Below are positions 44,187 to 52,567 of a stretch of DNA of 64,000 bases, one piece after another. Source of the DNA: JANNSX01 sp046348995 (GTDB lineage Bacteria > Pseudomonadota > Alphaproteobacteria > Rhizobiales > Hyphomicrobiaceae); the NCBI GenBank assembly GCA_046348995.1, contig JAXMDB010000010.1:138620-202619 (forward strand), read 5' to 3'. The notes beneath the pieces were generated by a model. The model had not been told where the DNA came from. It did no database searches and saw only the letters and a program-made list of their open reading frames with translations. How positions within the stretch are numbered: position 1 is the first letter of the stretch; each line of letters opens with the position of its first letter. The position numbers were made by a program, and so were the translations under genes.

Positions 44187-44669
44187 TCAGACGACCTTGC
44201 GGCGAAACATGATCTTCCACTCGCCTTCCTGCACGACCTCGTCGCGCTGGTTGACGATGGCGACGTAGAAATTGACGATGCCGAGCGTCGGCTTCTTGGT
44301 CTCGCGCTTGCTTGCGACCTTTTGCTTCACGCGGATCGTGTCGCCCATCAGGATCGGCCCCCGGAAATCCCAGGTCATGCCAAGCATGGCGGTCGCGGTA
44401 CCTTCCTTGATGCCCAGGCGGAACTCGAGGCCGGTCGCGATCGCAAAGCCCGCCGGCCCGTGCAGGATGCGCGTGCCGAACGGGGTCGTCTTGGCGAACT
44501 CGGCATCGGTGTGGACCGGGTTATAGTCGCCGGTCAGTCCGGCGAACATGACGATGTCCGCCTCCGTGATCGTGCGCGCCGGCGTCACCCAGCTGCGGCC
44601 AACCTCGAAATCGTCGTAAAAAAGCGCGTTCGGCCCGACCTGGACTTCGGCGGCGGCTGGCTTGTCCAT
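44187..44669 (-). CDS. MaoC-like hot-dog enoyl-CoA hydratase
   Basis: The 160-residue protein has the MaoC hot-dog fold with the hydratase motif: FAGLTGDYNPVHTDAEFAKTTPFGTRILHGP, where the D...H pair is the catalytic dyad of R-specific hydratases. Start ATG at 44669 (MDKPAAAEVQ). It is the first gene of the minus-strand unit and would act on the enoyl-CoA form of the ligase product. The TetR operator lies about 85 bases upstream. Confidence 0.88.
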   Translation of the reverse strand: MDKPAAAEVQVGPNALFYDDFEVGRSWVTPARTITEADIVMFAGLTGDYNPVHTDAEFAKTTPFGTRILHGPAGFAIATGLEFRLGIKEGTATAMLGMTWDFRGPILMGDTIRVKQKVASKRETKKPTLGIVNFYVAIVNQRDEVVQEGEWKIMFRRKVV

Positions 44670-44748
44670 TGTTCTTCCTCTGCATTTACGCGGGCCCGGC
44701 ATGCACATGACGGTCATGGCTGTGGATCGCGGTGTGATCGCGGATATA

Positions 44749-44776
44749 TTTATACCGAACGGTCGGTAACTTTCAA
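44749..44776 (-). promoter_or_regulatory. Minus-strand promoter with operator inside its spacer
   Basis: On the minus strand TTGAAA (44771-44776) and TATAAA (44749-44754) are separated by 16 bases, good sigma-70-type elements. The spacer between them is filled by the TetR-type palindrome, so a bound repressor would block the polymerase. The transcript would include the MaoC and acyl-CoA ligase genes. Confidence 0.65.
44753..44768. promoter_or_regulatory. Candidate TetR-family operator
   Basis: TACCGAACGGTCGGTA is an almost perfect 16-base palindrome, with one mismatch between the half-sites TACCGAAC and the complement TACCGACC. It is typical of TetR/AcrR operators. It lies about 135 bases upstream of the TetR gene and 84 bases upstream of the divergent MaoC gene, so it may control both. 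Confidence 0.72.
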
Positions 44777-44902
44777 TGGCCAGTACATGAAGGCTGCATT
44801 TCGCACGCATTTTCCGACTGCCCGGCTGCATCTGAGGGCCGATTTGCCACCAGGGCCAAGCTCCTCTAGCTTCAGCGCCGATTTGATACGAGGTTCCCAA
44901 GC

Positions 44903-45538
44903 ATGGCTCCCATCGCCAGGAAGAAGCCGCAGTCGAAGCCGGCCATCCGCAAGCGCATCCGCGAGCAGAAGGTCGCTCTCATCCAGGATCAGATTCTCGA
45001 GGTCGCGGCCGAGCTGATCGCCGAGCGCGGGTTCAAGACGGTGACGAGCGAGGACATCAGCGCGGCGATGGGCTTCACGAAGTCCATCATCTACTACTAC
45101 TTCGAGAACAAGAACGAGATCCTCTGGCGGATCTTCGAGAAGATCGACCGCACCTATTCAGGCTCGCTCGAGCACGTTCTCACGAAAGGCGGTAGTCCGG
45201 AGACGATTCTGGCGGACATCATGCGCGCCCACTGCACGAACGTGATGACCCACAAATCGTGGGCGACGATCTACAATCGCGACGAGCACGAGCTCGGCGA
45301 TGCCCAGCGCAAGATCGTTTCCGCGAACAAGCGCAAGTACAATAAGCAGGTCGAGGAGATCTACAAATCGGGCGTTGCGGCGGGCAAGCTCAAGCCGGGC
45401 TCGCCGGCGGTCGCAGTGGCCTGCATGCTCGGCGCCTGCAATTGGACCTATACTTGGTTCAAGCCGACCGGGCCGCTCAGCGCCCAGGAGATCGCCGACC
45501 GGTTCGCGACGCAATTGATCGATGGGGTCGGGGTCTGA
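44903..45538 (+). CDS. TetR family transcriptional regulator
   Basis: The 211 residues start with a basic leader (MAPIARKKPQSKPAIRKRIREQK) and a TetR helix-turn-helix (ILEVAAELIAERGFKTVTSEDISAAMGFTKSIIYYYFENKNEIL), followed by an all-helical ligand domain ending DGVGV. It is divergent from the MaoC/ligase operon and probably represses it until an acyl-CoA or acid ligand binds. The long basic N-terminus may add DNA contacts. Confidence 0.88.
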   Translation: MAPIARKKPQSKPAIRKRIREQKVALIQDQILEVAAELIAERGFKTVTSEDISAAMGFTKSIIYYYFENKNEILWRIFEKIDRTYSGSLEHVLTKGGSPETILADIMRAHCTNVMTHKSWATIYNRDEHELGDAQRKIVSANKRKYNKQVEEIYKSGVAAGKLKPGSPAVAVACMLGACNWTYTWFKPTGPLSAQEIADRFATQLIDGVGV

Positions 45539-45562
45539 GCCCGATACGGCGGACGGCGGGGA

Positions 45563-45946
45563 TCACCCGGTGCGATCGGCGATCCAACCCGCGAGCTCGT
45601 CCTCGCCAATTTCGCCGGCAGCGAGAGCCAGAATGGCGGCCGTCGCCTCTCCGGGGCTCGGCGCAAAGCGGCACTCGTTCAAGCGCAAGAAAACCATCAT
45701 CGCCGCAAAGGCGGAACGCTTGTTGCCATCGACGAAGGGATGGTTCTTCGCAATCCCGAACGCGTAGGCTGCGGCGAGCTCGGCCAGTCGATGCTCACCG
45801 TAGGCCCAGCGATTGATGGGGCGGCCCAGCGCGGATTCGAGAAGGCCCAAGTCGCGAATGCCCTCTGGACCGCCAAACAACGCCAGCTGCTCGTCATGCA
45901 GCGCAATGACGTCCGTCGCCGAAAGCCATTTCGGCTCTTGCGTCAC
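45563..45946 (-). CDS. doc: Fic/Doc-family toxin (death on curing)
   Basis: The 127-residue protein has the Doc form of the Fic motif, HPFVDGNKRSA (69-79), complete with the catalytic His and the Asn-Lys-Arg anion hole. Doc phosphorylates elongation factor Tu in known cases. Its ATG overlaps the stop of the upstream antitoxin gene as ATGA, so the pair is coupled. The pairing with an AbrB-type antitoxin in place of Phd is notable. Size is normal. Confidence 0.88.
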   Translation of the reverse strand: MTQEPKWLSATDVIALHDEQLALFGGPEGIRDLGLLESALGRPINRWAYGEHRLAELAAAYAFGIAKNHPFVDGNKRSAFAAMMVFLRLNECRFAPSPGEATAAILALAAGEIGEDELAGWIADRTG

Positions 45947-46167
45947 TTGGCGAGCGCCTTGAACGTCTCCCGGTACTCCCGAAAAACCTCGCGGCCGATC
46001 TCCATGACCTTCTCATGGTCGGGATCATGGATGGCGATACGGATAGAGTTGTCGGGCGCCTCGGAAACAAAAACGGCATCACCCTGTTGCCAGCCGAGCC
46101 TGGCAAGCAGCTCCTTAGGGAGAATAAGCCCGGTCGAATTGCCGATTTTTTTGACTTCAAGCTTCAT
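45943..46167 (-). CDS. AbrB/MazE-type antitoxin
   Basis: A 74-residue protein with an SpoVT-AbrB swapped-hairpin DNA-binding domain: MKLEVKKIGNSTGLILPKELLARLGWQQGD. The C-terminal acidic and aromatic part (DPDHEKVMEIGREVFREYRE) should wrap and neutralise the toxin. Start ATG at 46167; a longer frame upstream crosses the promoter. It probably represses its own operon through the palindrome at 46189. Confidence 0.85.
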   Translation of the reverse strand: MKLEVKKIGNSTGLILPKELLARLGWQQGDAVFVSEAPDNSIRIAIHDPDHEKVMEIGREVFREYRETFKALAK

Positions 46168-46188
46168 ATCGATCAGGGTCCAGCTGAC

Positions 46189-46228
46189 GTTATACGGAAT
46201 GTATAACGCAACTCGTGACGGCTGACTA
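46189..46228 (-). promoter_or_regulatory. Antitoxin operator and overlapping promoter
   Basis: GTTATAC-GGAAT-GTATAAC (46189-46207) is a perfect 7-base inverted repeat with a 5-base spacer. On the minus strand TAGTCA (46223-46228) and TATACA (46200-46205) lie 17 bases apart, so the -10 element falls inside the palindrome. Binding of the AbrB-type antitoxin there would shut the operon. Confidence 0.65.
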
Positions 46229-46267
46229 GATTGCACCTGCGGTCTGCTAGCCGCAGGATCCGGACCG

Positions 46268-49200
46268 TCATGCCGCAATGTTCATCGCGGGCTGTGCCGA
46301 GGGCTCGGTCTCGGTCGGCGTGATCCTGAACCAGGCGACGTAGAGCGCGGGCAGAAACACCAGCGTCAGCAGCGTCGCGACGAGCAGCCCTCCGATCACG
46401 GCGAAGGCCATCGGCCCCCAGAACACCGTCGGGGCGATCGGGAGCATGCCCAGGACTGCAGCCGCTGCCGTCAGAAGGATCGGCCGCAACCTGTGCTGGG
46501 TCGCACTGATGACTGCATCCCACGGCGCCTCGCCGGCAGCGATATGCTTGTCGATCTGGTCGATGAGGATGACGGCGTTGCGGATGACCATGCCGATCAG
46601 CGAGATCACTCCGAGGATCGCAACGAAGCCCATCGGTACCCGAAACAGAAGCAAGGATGCTGCGACCCCGATGAGGGCAAGTGGTGCCGTCAGCAGAACC
46701 ATGATCAGGCGCTGAAAGCTCATCAGCTGAACCATCAGGATCGACAGCATCAAAAGCATCATGAGCGGAAAGACGGCGAAGATGCTGGCCTGGGCCTTGG
46801 CGCTGTCCTCTACCGTGCCGCCGGCGACGACGTCGTAGCCGGGCGGCAACTTTGCGCGAAAGCCGGCAATGTCCGCCTGAAGCTGTTTGACGACGGTCAT
46901 CGGCTGGACGCCCCCGGCGACATCGGCCTGGATGGTCACTGTGGGAAGCCGCTGCCGGCGCCAGACGAGCGGCTGCTCGAGATCGTAGGAGACGTTGGCG
47001 ATTTGCGACAACGGCACGGCGGCGCCGCTCGGCGTGCCGAGCTGGAGCCTCCGCAGGGTATCCAGCGACGCCCGCTCTTCGGGTATCGCCCGGGCGACGA
47101 CGTCGACGAGATAGGTCTGGTCGCGCACTTGGGTGACGGTGGTGCCCGACAGGACGGCGTTGATGCTGCTTGCGATCTGCTGCGAGGTCAGACCGACCGC
47201 ACGGGCCCGGTCCTGGTCGATGTCGATCTTGACGGTCTTCGACATCTCGCCCCAGTCGAAATTGATGTTCTGAACGTTGGTGTTCCTGCTGAGCACCTCG
47301 GCAAACTCTCGAGCGAGCGCGCGTACGCGCTCAGGCTGCTCACCGCCGATGCGAAACTTCAGAGGCCAACCGACAGGAGGCCCGAGCTCGAGTGGGCTGA
47401 TGCGGATCAGCGCGTCGTCGAAGCCATTCGCAATCGCTTGTTCCAACCTGTCCTGCACGCCTTCGCGTTTCTCATACCCTTTCGTCACGACAACGGCCTG
47501 GGCGAAGAAGCTGTTCGCGAGCTGGGCGTCGAGCGGCAGGTAGAAGCGTACCGCGCCCTGCCCCACGTAGAAGGTCCAATAGTCGATCTCGGGATCGTCC
47601 CGTAAGATTGCCTCGATGCGATCGACGGTCGCGCGCGTACCGGCAAGCGAGGCGGTTTGCGGCAGGGTGACGTTCACGAGAAGCTCGGGCCTGTCGGAAG
47701 CCGGAAAGAACTGCTGCTGTACGAATCCCATGCCGGCGAGCGCCAGCACGAACATCGCTGCCGTAGCGCCGAGAACGGCATACTTGGCCCGCAGGAGCCG
47801 GTCGAGCATGCGCGTAAACCAACTCGGACCGCCGTGACCGTGCTTCGCCTTCATCGTCTCGGGGAGGATGAGAACGCCCGTCAGCGGAGTGAACAGAACC
47901 GCGACGACCCAAGACACGATGAGGGCGATGCCGACGACCGCGAACAGCGTGAAGCAGTATTCGCCAGCGCCGCTCGCGGCGAAGCCGACGGGCACGAAGC
48001 CGGCGATGGTGACGAGCGTCCCCGTCAACATCGGAAAGGCAGTCGAGGTGTAGGCATAGGTCGCTGCTGTGACCTTGTCGGCCCCTTCCTCGAGCTTCGA
48101 GATCATCATCTCGACGGCAATCATCGCGTCATCGACCAGCAATCCGAGAGCGATGATCAAAGCGCCGAGCGAGATGCGCTGCAGCGAGATGCCGAAGTAC
48201 ATCATGAGCGCGAACGTGACCGCCAGCACCAGCGGGATGGCGACGGCGACGACAATTCCGGGACGCCATCCCAAAGCCAGAAAGCTGACGGCGAGCACGA
48301 TGGCGATGGCTTCCCACAGTGTCTTGGTGAACTCGCCGACCGCTTCCTCGACGACGTGGGGCTGATTGGCGACGAGATGAACGTCGATGCCGACGGGTAT
48401 ATTGCCCTCGATCTCAGCCATCGCTTTCTCGAGGTGATCGCCCAGCGCGAGCATGTCGCCGCCCGCAGTCATGGAGACCGCGAGCCCGACAGCCGGCTCT
48501 CCATTGAAGCGATAGAGCGGTTGAGGAGGATCGACGTAACCTCGGCGTACGGTCGCGATATCGCTCAGCCTGTAGTACCTGTCGCCGGCACGTAGGTTGA
48601 TCGATCTGAGGCTCTCCTCCGAATCGAAGGCGCCGGAGACGCGCACCGAGATGCGCTCGGCTCCGGATTCGACGACGCCGCTCGGGACGATCGCGTTCTG
48701 TGCCCTGAGGCTATCGATCAGCGCCGCCGTATCCAGCCCCAGAGACGCCATCTGCTTGGTCGAGAACTCGAGATAGATCTTCTCGTCCTGCGTGCCGATG
48801 AAGTCGACTTTGGCGACGTCCGGTACGTTCAGAAGTCGCGCGCGGACTTTCTCCAACTCGTCGCGAAGCTCTCGCGGCCTGAAGCCATCGGACGTGAAAG
48901 CGTAGATCACTCCGTAGGTGTCGCCGAACTCGTCGTTGAAGAAGGGACCCTGCACATCGGAGGGCAACAGAGGCTTGATGTCCCCGACCTTCTTGCGGAC
49001 CTGATACCAAAGGTCGGGCACGAGGGCGGCCGGGGTCGTATCACGCAGATTGACGTAGATGAGGCTTTCGCCGGGCTTGGTGTAGCTGCGCACGAAGTCG
49101 AGGTGCGGAAGATCCTCGAGCTTCTTCTCGATGCGATCCGTCACCTGAAGCAGAGTGTCGGAGATGGTGGCGCCCGGCCAGAGTGCGCGCACGACCATCG

Positions 49201-49339
49201 TCTTGATCGTGAAAGGCGGGTCTTCCTCTCGGCCCAGCCGCTGATAGGCGTAGGCGCCGGCCGCCGCGGAAATGATCATCAGATAGAGCACGAAGCTCCT
49301 GTGCCTCAGCGCCCAATCCGACAAATTGAACGTCATCAT
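46268..49339 (-). CDS. RND efflux transporter inner-membrane pump
   Basis: The 1023-residue protein is of the heavy AcrB/MexB-like class: an N-terminal helix (FVLYLMIISAAAGAYAYQRLGREEDP), two large periplasmic loops, and helix 4 with GLLVDDAMIAVEMM carrying the paired Asp residues of the proton relay. It overlaps the adaptor stop (ATGA; the ATG at 49339 gives MMTFNLSDW). It takes energy from the proton gradient to export drugs or toxic compounds. No outer-membrane factor gene is adjacent, so it must use one encoded elsewhere. Confidence 0.93.
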   Translation of the reverse strand: MMTFNLSDWALRHRSFVLYLMIISAAAGAYAYQRLGREEDPPFTIKTMVVRALWPGATISDTLLQVTDRIEKKLEDLPHLDFVRSYTKPGESLIYVNLRDTTPAALVPDLWYQVRKKVGDIKPLLPSDVQGPFFNDEFGDTYGVIYAFTSDGFRPRELRDELEKVRARLLNVPDVAKVDFIGTQDEKIYLEFSTKQMASLGLDTAALIDSLRAQNAIVPSGVVESGAERISVRVSGAFDSEESLRSINLRAGDRYYRLSDIATVRRGYVDPPQPLYRFNGEPAVGLAVSMTAGGDMLALGDHLEKAMAEIEGNIPVGIDVHLVANQPHVVEEAVGEFTKTLWEAIAIVLAVSFLALGWRPGIVVAVAIPLVLAVTFALMMYFGISLQRISLGALIIALGLLVDDAMIAVEMMISKLEEGADKVTAATYAYTSTAFPMLTGTLVTIAGFVPVGFAASGAGEYCFTLFAVVGIALIVSWVVAVLFTPLTGVLILPETMKAKHGHGGPSWFTRMLDRLLRAKYAVLGATAAMFVLALAGMGFVQQQFFPASDRPELLVNVTLPQTASLAGTRATVDRIEAILRDDPEIDYWTFYVGQGAVRFYLPLDAQLANSFFAQAVVVTKGYEKREGVQDRLEQAIANGFDDALIRISPLELGPPVGWPLKFRIGGEQPERVRALAREFAEVLSRNTNVQNINFDWGEMSKTVKIDIDQDRARAVGLTSQQIASSINAVLSGTTVTQVRDQTYLVDVVARAIPEERASLDTLRRLQLGTPSGAAVPLSQIANVSYDLEQPLVWRRQRLPTVTIQADVAGGVQPMTVVKQLQADIAGFRAKLPPGYDVVAGGTVEDSAKAQASIFAVFPLMMLLMLSILMVQLMSFQRLIMVLLTAPLALIGVAASLLLFRVPMGFVAILGVISLIGMVIRNAVILIDQIDKHIAAGEAPWDAVISATQHRLRPILLTAAAAVLGMLPIAPTVFWGPMAFAVIGGLLVATLLTLVFLPALYVAWFRITPTETEPSAQPAMNIAA

Positions 49340-50433
49340 GACGGGTCGCCTTGAAGCCGCACCACTTGCTTCTCCCTCAGGCGATTGACGCCAGCAGTGA
49401 CGACGATATCGCCCTTGCTCAGCCCCTCCGAGATGACGACACGGTCTGCCTCGTACCTCGACACGTTGACGAGCCTGAGCACCACGCTCGTCGTTGCGGC
49501 GTCGTAAATCCACACGGCCGGCTTGCCGTCCTTGTCGAACAAAGCGCTGCCGGGCAGAACCGCCACGGGCGCGGTCGTCGCTTTCAGACGGCCGAGAACT
49601 CCGGCTCCGAAGCGCATGGCGACGGGTGGCTGATCGAGCGCGACCTTGACTTGATAGGTCCGCGTGGTGGGATCGGCGACGGGCGAAACCTCGCGAACCT
49701 TGCCGACGACGCTGACATCAGGGCTGCTCAACAGGCTCACGATCACGTCCGGACGATCGCCCGGCGTGCGGTCGCGGAACGCCGACTCGGCAACGTTGAA
49801 CACAGCGTCGATCTGATCGGGCCTGGCAAGTTTCAGGACCATCTGCCCGCTGGCGACGACCTGACCGGGCTCAGCGCCGATTGCGGTGACGATGCCGTCG
49901 AAGTCCGCTTTGAGCTCAGCATAGCTGATCTGATCCTTGGCGATCGCCAGCGCCGCTTTGGCGGACTCGAGGCTCGACTCTGCGGCCCGCTTGCTCTTGA
50001 GGGCCGAGTCGTAGTTGGCCTTGGTCGTCACTCCCTTGCCGAGAAGCTGCCGCTGGCGATCCTCGGCGGCTGACGCCTCGACGAGCACCGCCTCGGCCGA
50101 TTTCACATCCGCCTGAGCAGAGCGTAGCCGGTTCTGAAAGTCTTGATCGTCCAGGCGGGCAAGGGTTTCCCCCGCCTTGACCGAAGCGCCGATGTCGATG
50201 CTGCGGGAGATCAGCTTGCCACCCACGCGAAAGCCGATGTCACTTTCCTGTCTCGGCTTGATCTCGCCGACCACCTGACGATCGTCCTCGATCGGCTTGG
50301 GGTCGACGACGATGCTGCGGACCGGCCGAACCTCCTGCTTTGGAGCGGGATCGTCACCGCACCCCTGGAGCATGGCCGAGAGTCCAAGGACAGAGACGAC
50401 GGCAACGGTCGCGGCGATCATCGTGCTTCGCAT
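49336..50433 (-). CDS. RND efflux periplasmic adaptor (membrane fusion) lipoprotein
   Basis: The 365-residue protein has a lipoprotein signal peptide ending in LQGC (lipobox; C25), then a barrel-sandwich hybrid and alpha-helical hairpin (VKAGETLARLDDQDFQNRLRSAQADVKSAEAVL, KAALAIAKDQISYAELKADFDG). This is the usual MFP layout linking pump and outer-membrane channel. It precedes the pump gene, which overlaps its stop by 4 bases. A promoter candidate lies about 160 bases upstream. Confidence 0.9.
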   Translation of the reverse strand: MRSTMIAATVAVVSVLGLSAMLQGCGDDPAPKQEVRPVRSIVVDPKPIEDDRQVVGEIKPRQESDIGFRVGGKLISRSIDIGASVKAGETLARLDDQDFQNRLRSAQADVKSAEAVLVEASAAEDRQRQLLGKGVTTKANYDSALKSKRAAESSLESAKAALAIAKDQISYAELKADFDGIVTAIGAEPGQVVASGQMVLKLARPDQIDAVFNVAESAFRDRTPGDRPDVIVSLLSSPDVSVVGKVREVSPVADPTTRTYQVKVALDQPPVAMRFGAGVLGRLKATTAPVAVLPGSALFDKDGKPAVWIYDAATTSVVLRLVNVSRYEADRVVISEGLSKGDIVVTAGVNRLREKQVVRLQGDPS

Positions 50434-50588
50434 GGTCTATCCTTTGCGGGCCGCTCTCCCAATGACCTGCACGGCTGGACAACCGTCAATGCTCGGCGCT
50501 TGTGCGTTTGCCGCCGTGATCGAGCCCGTGCCGTCGATCGACCTTGCCAGTACGGAAATCTACGGCCGCGGAAGCAGCCGTCACACCA

Positions 50589-50617
50589 ATCTCATCCAAA
50601 AATGTGCAGACTGTCAA
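50589..50617 (-). promoter_or_regulatory. Candidate promoter for the RND operon
   Basis: On the minus strand a perfect TTGACA (50612-50617) is followed after 17 bases by TGAGAT (50589-50594), a weak -10. It would give a leader of about 150 bases before the adaptor gene. No regulator gene is adjacent. The rest of 50434-50720 shows nothing else I can support. Confidence 0.35.
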
Positions 50618-50720
50618 AACCGCTGATGCACGGCTCGGCCATCTGGTCGAACGCTTCATGCGGCGCTTGCGCTATGACTCGATAGGCAAGGTGAGACGCT
50701 CGTGCTGGAAAGCCGGTCTT

Positions 50721-50795
50721 TGGCTGGGGCGGGAGGGTTCGAACCTCCGAATGGCGGAATCAAAATCCGCTGCCTTACCACTTGGCTACGCCCCA
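50721..50795 (-). tRNA. tRNA-Gln (anticodon TTG)
   Basis: On the minus strand the sequence folds as a complete cloverleaf. The acceptor stem is TGGGGCG/CGCCCCA, and the D arm is AGCCAAGTGGTAAGGC. The anticodon stem CGGAT/TTCCG encloses a loop with TTG, and the T arm is GGAGG-TTCGAAC-CCTCC. The discriminator base is G, followed by an encoded CCA. The 75-base length with CCA is normal for Gln. Confidence 0.95.
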
Positions 50796-50897
50796 AGGAC
50801 CCGGCAGCGGTCGCGCCGCCAAGCGGCCTCATAGACCATAGTTGCAGGCCGCGAGCAAGGCAGACGAAAGACGCCCAATACCCCCCCCCTTGCTCGC

Positions 50898-51461
50898 TCA
50901 GGGGGCGACGAGCCTGCCGCCGATTGCATTGGCAAGCAGCGCCAAGACGCAGGACTGGCAGGGCGCGCTCGACCGGCCGGAGACGCACACCATCTCGACG
51001 TCTTCACCGACCGAGGCGCGGATCGATTCGATGGCGGCTCTATAGAGCGTTGAGAGCGATTGGCTCGTCAGCGAGGCGCTTCCCAGACGCACGCCCTCGG
51101 TGCATCCGGGCGCAAGCAGACTGATCCGCTTGGTCCCCGGCCGCCCCGCCAGATGGCATGCGATCTGCTCCAGCCCGTCCGCATCAGAATCGAGCATGAC
51201 GACCTCGCCTTCGAGGCTCGCCGCCTTGACGATAGCGGAAACGTCGGAGACGCCGCTGTCGATGAAGACGATGGCCTCTGGCGCGCGATTCGCCGGAGCA
51301 GCCCTCGCCGTCCGTCGCTCAGCCGGCAGGCTTTCGGCCTCGTGATCGGTAGCGGCGAGGCTCATCGGACACCTGTTCGCGATGTCGTCGAGCTCCGTGC
51401 AATCGATCGGCCAGCTCGCATAGGCCGGTTCCGTGGACAGGCGGGCGAGGTCGTTCGTCAT
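50898..51461 (-). CDS. Stand-alone DUF4347 domain protein
   Basis: The 187 residues contain the DUF4347 pattern, AIVFIDSGVSDVSAIVKAASLEGEVVMLDSDADGLEQI (about 63-100), then RISLLAPGCTEGVRLGSASLTSQSL. This domain normally caps very large repetitive surface proteins, but here the gene ends soon after it. A CVSGRSSAPCQSC segment with three cysteines follows. No signal peptide is visible. A GGAG site precedes the ATG at 51461. It could be a truncated remnant or a small independent protein. Confidence 0.7.
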   Translation of the reverse strand: MTNDLARLSTEPAYASWPIDCTELDDIANRCPMSLAATDHEAESLPAERRTARAAPANRAPEAIVFIDSGVSDVSAIVKAASLEGEVVMLDSDADGLEQIACHLAGRPGTKRISLLAPGCTEGVRLGSASLTSQSLSTLYRAAIESIRASVGEDVEMVCVSGRSSAPCQSCVLALLANAIGGRLVAP

Positions 51462-51762
51462 GCGGGGTCTCCATGCGTTTGCTGCTTAAGCAGCGTTGCA
51501 TCCTCAGTAGTCCGACCCCCTTGAACCGCGGCATAATCCGCGCGCTCGAATGAGGTTAAAATACTGACCTCTCGGCTTTTCCGATCTCCAAAGCCTCATC
51601 TGCGGCAAATGAGAGCGAGATTGTTCGCGATGGATGAAGGAGAGTTGTTCCGGACTGGACGCAATCGTGCCGTTCGCAGGCCGTATCGCACGGCAACAGG
51701 CTCGCCTTGTCAGCTCAGCCGCCGTATGCCATCTCGGCCCATGACAAGGGAGTAACCGGCTT
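51462..51762. other. Intergenic region without a gene
   Basis: These 301 bases separate the divergent DUF4347 and SDR genes. Apart from a 14-base palindrome near the left end and a GGGAG ribosome site 10 bases before the SDR start, I see nothing supportable: no long open frame, no RNA gene and no clear promoter. The part 51530-51620 is moderately AT-rich for this window. Confidence 0.5.
51481..51494. promoter_or_regulatory. Perfect palindrome, possible operator
   Basis: GCTGCTTAAGCAGC is a perfect 14-base palindrome starting 20 bases upstream of the DUF4347 start codon. Its position between the ribosome site and a possible promoter suits an operator or a small hairpin in the leader. No regulator is known for it. 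Confidence 0.4.
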
Positions 51763-52539
51763 ATGTCGAGGTATCGCGGAACGCCTTTCGACCTGACGGG
51801 CAAGACGGCACTCGTGACAGGTGCCTCCAGCGGACTCGGGCGGGAATTTGCAATTATTCTGGCGGCCGCCGGAGCCAAGGTGGCCTTGGCCGCCCGGCGG
51901 CGGGATCGGCTGACGGAGGTCGCCGCCGCGATCGCCGCCAAAGGTGGCACGGCGCATCCGGTCGTCATGGACGTGACGGACACCGGCTCGGCCAAGGACG
52001 GGTTCCGTGCGGCGGAGGCCGCCCTCGGCCCGGTCACGATCGCCATCGCCAATGCCGGCGTCCCCTCGAACGGCACCGTCGCCGAGATGACCGACGATTA
52101 CTGGCGCTCGATCCTCGACATCAATTTGGACGGCGTCTTCCGCGTCGTGCGCGAGGCCGCCTCCGGCATGAAGCGGCACGGCCAGGGCGGCTCGATCATC
52201 GCCACCTCCTCCGTCATCGGCCACGCCGTGCTGCCGACGCTCTCGGCCTATGCGGCGTCCAAGGCGGCGGTGGTCGCACTGACGCGCACGACCGCGCTCG
52301 AGCTCGTCCGCGACAACATCCGCGTCAACGCCATCGCACCGGGCTACTTCAAGACCGAGCTCAACGACGAGTTCCTGGACTCACCCGCCGGCCAGAAGCT
52401 CATCTCCAAGGTGCCGATGCGCCGCCTCGGCAAGCCCGAGGAGCTCGAAGGTCCGATCCTGCTGCTTGCCTCCGACGCCGGCGGCTTCATGACCGGCACG
52501 ACGCTGTTCTTCGACGGCGGCGCCATGCTCTCGATCTGA
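51763..52539 (+). CDS. Short-chain dehydrogenase/reductase
   Basis: The 258-residue classical SDR has TGASSGLG (19-26), ANAG (96-99) and catalytic S150, Y163, K167. The C-terminal GGFMTGTTLFFDGGAMLSI is canonical. It lies 28 bases before the acyl-CoA dehydrogenase gene in the same direction, so a hydroxyacyl-CoA dehydrogenase role is possible, but the substrate is unknown. AARRRDRL after strand 2 suggests NADP preference. Confidence 0.88.
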   Translation: MSRYRGTPFDLTGKTALVTGASSGLGREFAIILAAAGAKVALAARRRDRLTEVAAAIAAKGGTAHPVVMDVTDTGSAKDGFRAAEAALGPVTIAIANAGVPSNGTVAEMTDDYWRSILDINLDGVFRVVREAASGMKRHGQGGSIIATSSVIGHAVLPTLSAYAASKAAVVALTRTTALELVRDNIRVNAIAPGYFKTELNDEFLDSPAGQKLISKVPMRRLGKPEELEGPILLLASDAGGFMTGTTLFFDGGAMLSI

Positions 52540-52567
52540 TCGCAACTCCTTTCAGAAAGACCTCCCC

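Noticed and set aside
50881..50889. A run of nine C residues.
   Set aside because: It is outside any gene; it could be a phase-variable tract or a sequencing artefact, but nothing else supports a function.
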